From: a bacterium
GTDB lineage: Bacteria; Sumerlaeota; Sumerlaeia; MVZB01
Length of the DNA: 35,602 nucleotides
Direction of reading: 5' to 3'
Assembly (NCBI GenBank): GCA_023480605.1
Contig: JAMCWS010000160.1
Location: forward strand, 1-35,602
Of this stretch, positions 8,075 to 15,728 are shown one piece after another. The position numbers and the translations under genes are program-made. The notes under the pieces are model-generated. The model did not search any database, was not told the origin of the DNA, and worked only from the letters and a program-made list of their open reading frames with translations. Within the stretch, counting starts at the first letter, position 1, and the number at the start of each line of letters is the position of its first letter.

Positions 8075-11000
8075 TCAGTCCTCCGGTCCGGCCATGATCT
8101 CGTTGATTCGCTTCTCGATATCGACCGCTTTTTGGGGTTGAACTTTCTTATAGTACTTGACGGCCTCCAATATATAATAGCGCGCGCGGTGCGGCGACTT
8201 CAGGATCTCGTCCATGAGCGGTTCGATCTTTCCGGACTGGCCGGATTCCTCGTATAGACGCATCAAATGGATGCGCAATTCGATGTAACGGATCCGTGGA
8301 TCCTCCAAGAGCTTGGCCTCGAGCATATCGATGGCGCGGTCGCGTTGATTCTGCTTCTCGAAACACAAGCAGATCCGGTCGAGGGTGTCGGGGTTAAAGC
8401 CATACCGATCCAGTTCGCGCACGTATTCGTTGAGCGCCTTGGCGTATTCACCCTTGGCGAAGGCCAGCCGCCCCATCACTATAATCACGTCTCCCTTCCA
8501 GGAATCGGCCTGCGCGGCCTTGCGCACGAAAGGCTCGGCCAGGTCGGGCCGGTCGAGGTTCAGATAGGCGTTCGCCATGCGAGTATAATTGTTCGCCCGC
8601 TTCAGGGGATCGTCGCTGTTCGGAACGTTGATGTTTTGGAGAATCTCCAGTGCCTTGGTCGTGTTGCCGTCGGCCTTTTCGATGTCCGCCATCCAGAATG
8701 ACGGACCCATGGGATCGTCCGTGGCCCATTGCAGGAAATAGTCCGCCGCCTTGCGGGCCGCCGCATAATCCTTGGCCCAATAAATGAGATACTCAAGATT
8801 GGCGCGGTGGAAACTGTGGTTGCCGGAGAGGAGCGGCACCGGCCGGGCGAAGGTCGATCGCACCTCGGGATCCATCCAGCGGCCCATCTCGCACAGGGAC
8901 CAGGCGCGCTCGTTGGCGATATCGTAGCGGTCGGGATAGTCTTTCAGAAACTCGGCCAGATACTTCGCGGCTTTGGCGTGCAGCGCTTGATCGCGGTAGA
9001 AGCGCCCCAATTTTAGATTGCGTGAAACCACGAAGGGAACGGCGCGGGCGTAAGCCTTTACGAAGGCCAGGCCCTGAGTTTGCGATTCGGCCTCGCACAG
9101 GCGATTTCCCAACTCAAATAGCGCCGCTGGATCGAGCGGATAATGCACGCACTGGTCCATCATGCAACGCTCCGCCGCCTCGTCGGCGCCCGGCTCGTTC
9201 GGCTGGGATTGATACAACCCCATGAAATTGTCTTGCCCGGCGGCGTTGGACGGCCGCGCGCCGAGGTAACTCATCGCGATCTCCCGGAATGCTTCATAAA
9301 CGCCCAAGTAATTGGCGTTTTGTTTGGCAATCAGGTAGGGGCCCAGAACGTCGCGCCAACCGAAATACTGAGCGCGCCGCGCCGGACTGAATTCAAAATC
9401 GGCGTATTCCGTGAGCCGGGCGCGGGCGTAGGGATCCTGCATCACTTTGGGCAGCACGGTCTCCATCGCCGTCAGGATCTCGTAGACGGGGTGGCCATCC
9501 CCATCCGGTATCCCCCATAGGGTGAATACTTGAATGAACAATTGGCGAAGTCCGTAGTAGTCCTCGGCCTTGATCATCGACTCGATGCGCTCGCGATTCA
9601 GCTTCGGCCCCTTTGAGAATGGACCGACCCCGGCATCCGTATCGCCGGCGATCATCCGATAGATATCATCCACCAGACCGACCAGGCTGTCGGCTTCGGC
9701 TCCAGGGCCCAGGGCGGTCAGCGTCGCGGCCATTTCCGCCGCCATCGTCCCGATGGTCGCATATGCGGCCGCATATTCGACCGACGGCAACAGATCCATC
9801 CGCTGGCCGCGGTAATCATCCCGGTATTTTCGGATGAAGCCGTTGATAAGCGCCTGCAGGTAGAGGTCGTGGCTTTTCCAGTGCTGGAGACATTGGTGGT
9901 AGAAGGTTCGATCGCCGCCGTCACGGATAAACCATGAGGCCGCGAACTCGGTCCAGAGGTTCTGCCAGTCGGGCAGTTTGGCCATCTCTTCCGCGCTGAG
10001 TTTGGGGTAATGGTTCCAGATGATGATGTTCCGATAATTGAACAATTCGCGCGTGATGTTTTCATTGCGGGCATCCGCCAGGGAAGGCTCCAGGCACAGG
10101 CGATAACTGTAACCCAGGTCCACGCATGACTTGGCCCAGTTGAGCCGGCTCATCAGCGGAGCGGGATTCATGGCCAGCGCGATCTGGGCGAGCGCAAAAA
10201 CGCGCGAGGCCATTTCGACCTGGTATACGTTGTTATCGGCATAGATCATGGTTGACCACTCCAGCGCGTTGAGCCCGTAAGCCGCGGCCTGTAGCGGCAG
10301 CGTCTCGCGCGGAAACAATAGGGCCAGCGCCAGCGCGCGGTCGATACCGTCCATCACCGCCCAACTGTCGCCGGCGTCGAGCAATCGCGCCACCTGGCCG
10401 AGTTCCTGGTCCAGATCCAGGCCGCCGGTCTTCGGTTCCGGGCGGGCGTGGACCAGTCCCAAATCGATGAGGCGATCGGCCATGGCGCGGGCCATGGCGC
10501 GCTGGGCGACGGCGAGCTGAACATAATCGCCGCGCTCCGGACTGGTGGAGGCGGCCAGTTCCCGAATTGCCGCCGGAGCCTGGCGGTCGATCAACACCAT
10601 CCGGAACGCATGTTTTTTCCCCCGGGCGTCATAGTCGTAAACACCGGTTATGATATAACGCGCGTTGGCCGTCGCCCGGTCGCCCTGTGCCTGGCGCATC
10701 CACTCCTCCAGCGTCAGTTGGCGGCCGGGATCGGTCCCGTCATATCTCGGCAAACCGTAGTTTTGCGGCTCATCGGGTTCCGCAATCCGGGCGTCGGTCC
10801 ATTGAGCCAGGGCCGCCGCGCCCACCAGGCGCCAGCCATAGGTGCATTCGAGGCCGACCCCATCCGGCGTGCGGTCGAGGAAGGGATAAACATAAATGGC
10901 GGGGGCTGTCTCGGCCGGTTGCGTTTGTTTCAGGTAAGGTAGATAGCGTTCCCGCCATCGCGTTCGAGCCACCAGGCTGGACGGATCGTCGGATGGAGCG

Positions 11001-11194
11001 GCCTTGACCGGCGGGATCGGATTGAATGATCCATCCATGAGGCGCGGCGCGCGGCTGAGTTCCGCCGGCTGCTCGACGCGTTTGGGCTCCTCGGGCGTGC
11101 GCCGAGGGATCAGGTGGGGCATGACTTTGACTTTCACCACCGTCGCCAGGACCGCAAGCAGGATGCACAGAATAACGACACGAATAATACGCAT
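8075..11194 (-). CDS. Large membrane-anchored TPR protein with possible TolB/FlgO-like N-terminal domain
   Basis: 1039 aa; N-terminal TM MRIIRVVILCILLAVLATVVKV; AIYVYPFLDRTPDGVGLECTYGWRLVGAAALAQW...ARYIITGVYDYDARGKKHAFRMVLID segment; C-terminal TPR-like helices (LKRANNYTRMANAYLNLDRPDLAEPFVRKAAQ...). Confidence 0.7.
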   Translation of the reverse strand: MRIIRVVILCILLAVLATVVKVKVMPHLIPRRTPEEPKRVEQPAELSRAPRLMDGSFNPIPPVKAAPSDDPSSLVARTRWRERYLPYLKQTQPAETAPAIYVYPFLDRTPDGVGLECTYGWRLVGAAALAQWTDARIAEPDEPQNYGLPRYDGTDPGRQLTLEEWMRQAQGDRATANARYIITGVYDYDARGKKHAFRMVLIDRQAPAAIRELAASTSPERGDYVQLAVAQRAMARAMADRLIDLGLVHARPEPKTGGLDLDQELGQVARLLDAGDSWAVMDGIDRALALALLFPRETLPLQAAAYGLNALEWSTMIYADNNVYQVEMASRVFALAQIALAMNPAPLMSRLNWAKSCVDLGYSYRLCLEPSLADARNENITRELFNYRNIIIWNHYPKLSAEEMAKLPDWQNLWTEFAASWFIRDGGDRTFYHQCLQHWKSHDLYLQALINGFIRKYRDDYRGQRMDLLPSVEYAAAYATIGTMAAEMAATLTALGPGAEADSLVGLVDDIYRMIAGDTDAGVGPFSKGPKLNRERIESMIKAEDYYGLRQLFIQVFTLWGIPDGDGHPVYEILTAMETVLPKVMQDPYARARLTEYADFEFSPARRAQYFGWRDVLGPYLIAKQNANYLGVYEAFREIAMSYLGARPSNAAGQDNFMGLYQSQPNEPGADEAAERCMMDQCVHYPLDPAALFELGNRLCEAESQTQGLAFVKAYARAVPFVVSRNLKLGRFYRDQALHAKAAKYLAEFLKDYPDRYDIANERAWSLCEMGRWMDPEVRSTFARPVPLLSGNHSFHRANLEYLIYWAKDYAAARKAADYFLQWATDDPMGPSFWMADIEKADGNTTKALEILQNINVPNSDDPLKRANNYTRMANAYLNLDRPDLAEPFVRKAAQADSWKGDVIIVMGRLAFAKGEYAKALNEYVRELDRYGFNPDTLDRICLCFEKQNQRDRAIDMLEAKLLEDPRIRYIELRIHLMRLYEESGQSGKIEPLMDEILKSPHRARYYILEAVKYYKKVQPQKAVDIEKRINEIMAGPED

Positions 11195-11290
11195 GGTTTC
11201 CCCTCCTCAAGGAATAGCGTCGCGTGAATCCGTCCACTCAAACAACCGAGGTGAAAAACCGATGATGTCAGACAATCCGGTGTCGCCCTT

Positions 11291-11319
11291 TTCATAAGGC
11301 AATCCAGTCCAAATGTCAA
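11291..11319 (-). promoter_or_regulatory. Candidate sigma70-type promoter for the TPR gene
   Basis: Minus strand TTGACA (11319-11314), 17-bp spacer, TATGAA (11296-11291). Confidence 0.4.
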
Positions 11320-11651
11320 CTATCCAAATAGTTTGAAAATCCTATCACGCTTTTTTTCCATTGGCCGCACGAAGGTTTGTAAAGACGTCTTACTCCTCGT
11401 TTCACCCGGAGTTGATGACTCCTATTCCTGAATTGGCGTGGGGTTGAGACCGGCCGGTTGCGTCTTTGGGGTGTTGATGAAGATACCGGCCAGGGGCGGC
11501 AAGGAGGATAAGGCATGCTCACCCATACCCAGTCAAAGACTGCCGAGTCGGCAAGCGCGAAGATGGCGGGCCGGCGGAATTCAAAAACGAACCCAAGGCG
11601 GGGAGAGGGACAACCTTCGGTGAGTCGTCATGGAATGCCGGGGGATGCGGG

Positions 11652-12791
11652 TTAATGGGAAATGCCGCGTTCCTGAAGCTCGCGCGCCGGGTGTTTTCTT
11701 CGTCCGCTTATTCGCGCCCGTCCGATCGCGTCCGCCGCGAGCATGGCGTTGAGAACGTTCTGTGGAGTGATTACGCCGGCTTCGTGATGGACGGACTGGC
11801 CGGGAACGCAGGTTTTCTCAGCCGCCAACATCAGTTTTTTGCGGCTGGCCTTTCCTAGGCCAATGTCCGCGAGCGTGGTCGGCAAGCCGACATCCTCACA
11901 GAATGAGAAAACAGTTTCGGATTCCTCCGCGGACGCATCGGCCAACTGGAGTCCGGCCAGGACGCCAAAGGCGACTTTTTCGCCGTGGTGGAACGCATGG
12001 GTCTCAGACAACGCGGTAAGGCCATTATGAATGGCGTGGGCGGCGGCCAATCCGGCGCTCTCAAACCCGATTCCACTCAACAGGATATTCGCTTCGACAA
12101 TGTGATCCAGAGCCGGCGTGACGATATGTTGCTCATTCGCGACTTTGCCGGCCACACCGTAGGCCAGAAGTGTTTCATAACAGAACTTGGCGATATGCAG
12201 TCCCACCGTCGTGCTATATCCGCCGCATTCGTTCGCCGACCGGGTACGGTCGCAAGACCTGGCTTCGAACCAGGTGGAGAGCGCGTCGCCCATGCCCGCC
12301 ACCAAAAAACGTGTCGGCGCCGCGGCGATGATCTCCAAGTCCACCAACACAGCCGCCGGATTTGTTTTCTGGTAGTAAACCGCCTCAAAAATTCCGTCTT
12401 GGGAGTAGCATACCGCGCACCCGCTGCACGGCGCGTCGGTCGAAGCGATTGTCGGGATAACGATCACGGGTATATTCGCCCGATCGGCGGCGATTTTGGC
12501 GGTGTCAATCGTCTTGCCTCCACCCATGCCGACGAGAACATCCACATGTTTCCGCACAACGATGGCGGACATCCGGGCCAATTCATTTTCGCAACACTCG
12601 CCGCGAAATATTTCGACCGGGATGGCCTTCGCACTCAAATCGATGCCGCAATGAGGGAGTACTTTGTTATGCACCGAGGGTGAAGTCAACAACAGCCCTT
12701 GTTTCCCCAGTAATTTAATCAGTGCGGGCAATTCGCCGATCGCACCGACGCCTTGGATATATTTTCCCGGAAAGACGGCCTTTCTGTACAT
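11652..12791 (-). CDS. gldA: Glycerol dehydrogenase-like iron/zinc-dependent alcohol dehydrogenase
   Basis: 379 aa; FPGKYIQGVGAIGELPALIKLLG..., VGMGGGKTIDTAKIAAD, VIPTIASTDAPCSGCAVCYS, HAIHNGLTALSETHAFHHGEKVAFG; GldA family hallmarks. Confidence 0.92.
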   Translation of the reverse strand: MYRKAVFPGKYIQGVGAIGELPALIKLLGKQGLLLTSPSVHNKVLPHCGIDLSAKAIPVEIFRGECCENELARMSAIVVRKHVDVLVGMGGGKTIDTAKIAADRANIPVIVIPTIASTDAPCSGCAVCYSQDGIFEAVYYQKTNPAAVLVDLEIIAAAPTRFLVAGMGDALSTWFEARSCDRTRSANECGGYSTTVGLHIAKFCYETLLAYGVAGKVANEQHIVTPALDHIVEANILLSGIGFESAGLAAAHAIHNGLTALSETHAFHHGEKVAFGVLAGLQLADASAEESETVFSFCEDVGLPTTLADIGLGKASRKKLMLAAEKTCVPGQSVHHEAGVITPQNVLNAMLAADAIGRARISGRRKHPARELQERGISH

Positions 12792-12947
12792 GGGGATCCC
12801 CCCTCTTCTCGCTGCATAGTATGAACGACCGGCTTCAGGGGCGCCGCGCCCGAATTCGGAGGCGATCCGTCGCGTCGGTTCGCCGATGCGTACCGGTCCG
12901 AATCGTCCACCATTTCGAAAACCTTCGTCGGCTCACCGATACCGGAC

Positions 12948-13073
12948 TCACTGGGCAATTCCAGCCTTGGGATCAAGGAACCGAACCTTGGCCGTGATCG
13001 CGGGTCCGTCCAAACCGCCTGAACTGGGAGTCACGGTCACCGTCCATGTCTCTCCCTCCCGCACCAGGTTCAT
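12948..13073 (-). other. Short ORF, possible gene remnant (41 aa)
   Basis: MNLVREGETWTVTVTPSSGGLDGPAITAKVRFLDPKAGIAQ*; overlaps the end of the PMP-type ORF in another frame. Confidence 0.35.
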
Positions 13074-13821
13074 TTGAAGGCGCGGTTCGTGACGGTCGGG
13101 GAACAGCCCTCAGTATAAATCGCGCTGCCGTGTATCTCCGAATTGCCGTTGAAGGTGCATTTCGTCACGATCGGCGAACTGCCGGACCCGTTATACATTG
13201 CCGCGCCTTCGTGATTCGCGGAATTATCACTGAATGTGCAATTGGTGATGGTTGGCGCGCTGCCATTATAGTTATACTTTGCACCACCATTGCCGGCCAT
13301 GTTGCCGCCAAACGCGCAGTTGGCCACGGCCGGCGAACAATTGTTATTAAACATCCCCCCACCGCTGCTGGCGTTCACCCCCGTGACCGTGAACCCGTCC
13401 AGTACGGCAAGGCGTGCGCCGACCACGACGCGGTAAGTGTTGTCCGCGGCATTGCCGGGGGCTCCGATATCGCCGCTGAGGATCGTGCATGAGTTTTCCA
13501 GTCACGCTGGTCGCGCTCGGTTTCGCTCCCCGCGAAACCACCATGAATCGCGACGCTAATCGCCATCATAAAAGACTGGTTCCGGTCGGTGCCGCTAGTC
13601 GGCTTGTAAGTGCCCGCCGCGACCCAGATTTCGCCGCCGGATTGGGCCGCCGCCAACGCGGCGGTCAGGGAGGCGAAGGCATTGGCCCACGAAGATCCGT
13701 CGTTGGCTCCCGTAGCGTCCGCTTTAACGCGAATGACGCTCGCCGACGCGCCGCCAAAGTTACCGAGCAGCAAAAAAATCACGCAAAGCTCTGACAGCAA
13801 GTACCTCAAAAACCGCATCAT
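13070..13821 (-). pseudogene. Secreted parallel beta-helix / PMP-repeat-like protein with an apparent frameshift
   Basis: N-terminal part (signal peptide MMRFLRYLLSELCVIFLLLGNFGGASA; VIRVKADATGANDGSSWANAFASLTAALAAAQSGGEIWVAAGTYKP...GGFAGSETERDQRDWK) continues in another frame as (N)SCTILSGDIGAPGNAADNTYRVVVGARLAVLDGFTVTGVNASSGGGMFNNNCSPAVANCAFGGN... Junction lies at the AAAA/TTTT run near 13495-13498. Confidence 0.8.
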
Positions 13822-13885
13822 CGCGACTCCGGCTTCAACTGGTTTCATTGACAAACCCAACATTCGTTCCAATAGTAATCCGGTC

Positions 13886-13914
13886 ATCATAAGTAAGTAT
13901 GGGGTTTTGGTCAA
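13886..13914 (-). promoter_or_regulatory. Candidate sigma70-type promoter for the PMP-type gene
   Basis: Minus strand TTGACC (13914-13909), 17-bp spacer, TATGAT (13891-13886). Confidence 0.5.
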
Positions 13915-14004
13915 GGGCGCCTTCGGTCGTCCAAGCTTAAAAAGCGATTGGCTTGAGAGTTTGGCGACGGGCCTGCCTTCTGAGACCCCAGCGACATTTT
14001 TTAG

Positions 14005-14172
14005 TTCACGAACACTGGCGTCTATGCTTACATCGCTGACGGTGTCAGCGGAGCGTTCACCGCCATGGGCGACGGCACAAGCAACTACGGCGGGTCTTTC
14101 ACGGCGGTAGGCGATAACGGCCACATGCGCCACGACCAGAGGGGAAGGGCATTTTTCGGTACCGTATCATGA
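14005..14172 (+). pseudogene. Remnant of a repetitive fibre/surface-type protein
   Basis: Open frame without its own start, preceded by TAG: FTNTGVYAYIADGVSGAFTAMGDGTSNYGGSFTAVGDNGHMRHDQRGRAFFGTVS*; internal repeat GAFTAMGDGTSNYGGSFTAVGDNG. Confidence 0.5.
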
Positions 14173-14223
14173 ATGTCCCTGAATTTGCGGCGTCAGTCAG
14201 TAAAGAAGAGAAGGCGGAAGCCC

Positions 14224-14736
14224 ATGGATACGAAGATCGTCATCAGAAACGAAACCGATGCCGATGTGAGTGCAATCACCGAAGTGACTGTCGCCGCATT
14301 CAATACCCTGGAGATTAGCAATCATACTGAGCAATTCGTCATAACGGCATTACGCGCCGCCAAGGCCCTCACGATATCGCTTGTCGCTGAAATGGATGGC
14401 CGTGTGGTTGGTCATATTGCCTTTTCTCCCCTGACCATTTCGGACGGCACTCGTCATTGGTACGGCCTGGGACCCGTTTCGGTGTTGCCCGAATACCAAC
14501 GGCAGGGTATCGGCCAAGCGTTGATATGGGAAGGGCTGTCACGGTTGAAAGGTATGAATGCTCAAGGGTGTTGCCTCGTTGGCCATCCGGTATATTACAG
14601 GAAATTCGGATTTATCAATATGCCGGGACTTGTCCATGAGGGAGTGCCACGGGAAGTTTTCTTCGCGCTGTCTTTCGACGGACATGCTCCGCGGGGCACG
14701 GTCATTTTTCACGACGCATTCAAGGCGACCAGCTAA
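14224..14736 (+). CDS. GNAT family N-acetyltransferase (YhbS-like)
   Basis: MDTKIVIRNETDADVSAITEVTVAAFNTLE...YGLGPVSVLPEYQRQGIGQALIWEGLSRLKGMNAQGCCLVGHPVYYRKFGF; acetyl-CoA binding Q-R-Q-G-I-G motif. Confidence 0.92.
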   Translation: MDTKIVIRNETDADVSAITEVTVAAFNTLEISNHTEQFVITALRAAKALTISLVAEMDGRVVGHIAFSPLTISDGTRHWYGLGPVSVLPEYQRQGIGQALIWEGLSRLKGMNAQGCCLVGHPVYYRKFGFINMPGLVHEGVPREVFFALSFDGHAPRGTVIFHDAFKATS

Positions 14737-14787
14737 CAAGAGAGTCAAGGCGGCGCTTTACGGCGCGCCCGATCCTCGACGTTCGGC
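14731..14787 (+). other. attC-like element (candidate integron recombination site)
   Basis: AGCTAAC-AAGAGAGTCAAGGCGGCGCTTTACGGCGCGCCCGATCCTCGAC-GTTCGGC; R''-like box overlaps the GNAT TAA stop, R'-like GTTCGGC lies 14 nt before the next ATG. Central hairpin GGCG(G)CGC-TTTACG-GCGCGCC with an unpaired G. Confidence 0.45.
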
Positions 14788-14801
14788 TTCGGAATGAAGT
14801 C

Positions 14802-15728
14802 ATGTTGAACAAAGAGACAATGGTTGTGGTCGAAGCACTCCTTCCATTGCTGCGGCGGTTCGTCAGCGGCCCATATGGCATTGCCGTCGGCGGAGCCCAT
14901 GCGAAGAGCATGGCCGACCCGGAATCGGATCTGGACGTGTATGTTTTCGCGGGGGCTGCGCTATCCAATTCCGAACGGACACGATTGACTGTCCAGTTGG
15001 CGCCTGACACCAAGGATGTTGTCTCTTGGGGAAGCACGACCCCATTCGAACAAGCCGGCACGGATTTTTACCTCGGGAATCTCAAGATCGAGTGCTGGCT
15101 CAGGAATACGGCGGCTATTGAACGCATGATTGATGAGTGTGTTGAGGGAGTCGTCAGGCGGGACTTCGTGACGTGGACGACGACCGGATTTTACAACCAC
15201 TGTTGCCTTTCCGATATGAACAAAATGATTCCCGTTGACGACTCGTCGGGCATATTGGCGCGATGGAAGAGACGCATTGGCCGGTATCCGCCCCGATTGC
15301 GGGATTCAATCATCAGACAGCACCTTGGGGCCGCTCGTTTTTGGCCCAACAACTTCCACTACCGCAGCGCCATCGAACGACAGGATGTGATTTATACCGC
15401 CGGGATCGTCCAACAGGTTGTGCACAATCTAATCCAAACGCTCTTCGCGGCCAACGAAGTCTATTTCGCCGGCGATAAAAAGCTCTCCACAGCTATCGCT
15501 CGCCTGAATGATGTGCCGGCGCACTTTTCGGAACGTGTGCAAAGATTGCTTTTTCCGAGCGTCCCGGTCAGTGTGGATGCACTTCGAAGCCAACAAGAGG
15601 AGCTTCAGCAGATGGTGAAGGCGGTGGAGGATATCGTCAGCAAGAAGCGGAATCAGGCGGATAACGGTGATCTCCAGACGCGCGAAACCCGCGCCGGCGA
15701 CACCGGATGTTCACAGGAGGACCGATGA
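14802..15728 (+). CDS. Nucleotidyltransferase-fold protein (DUF4037-like)
   Basis: 308 aa; YGIAVGGAHAKSMADPESDLDVYVF matches the NTase G-G/S-x(n)-D-x-D motif; helical C-terminal domain. Confidence 0.8.
   Translation: MLNKETMVVVEALLPLLRRFVSGPYGIAVGGAHAKSMADPESDLDVYVFAGAALSNSERTRLTVQLAPDTKDVVSWGSTTPFEQAGTDFYLGNLKIECWLRNTAAIERMIDECVEGVVRRDFVTWTTTGFYNHCCLSDMNKMIPVDDSSGILARWKRRIGRYPPRLRDSIIRQHLGAARFWPNNFHYRSAIERQDVIYTAGIVQQVVHNLIQTLFAANEVYFAGDKKLSTAIARLNDVPAHFSERVQRLLFPSVPVSVDALRSQQEELQQMVKAVEDIVSKKRNQADNGDLQTRETRAGDTGCSQEDR

Noticed and set aside
15659-15715. Second attC-like segment (GGATAAC...CGCGCGAAACCCGCGC...GTTCACA) after the NTase
   Set aside because: Only AAC/GTT and short GGTG/CACC and GCGCG/CGCGC pairings match; it lies inside the NTase reading frame. 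Too weak to call without a covariance model.
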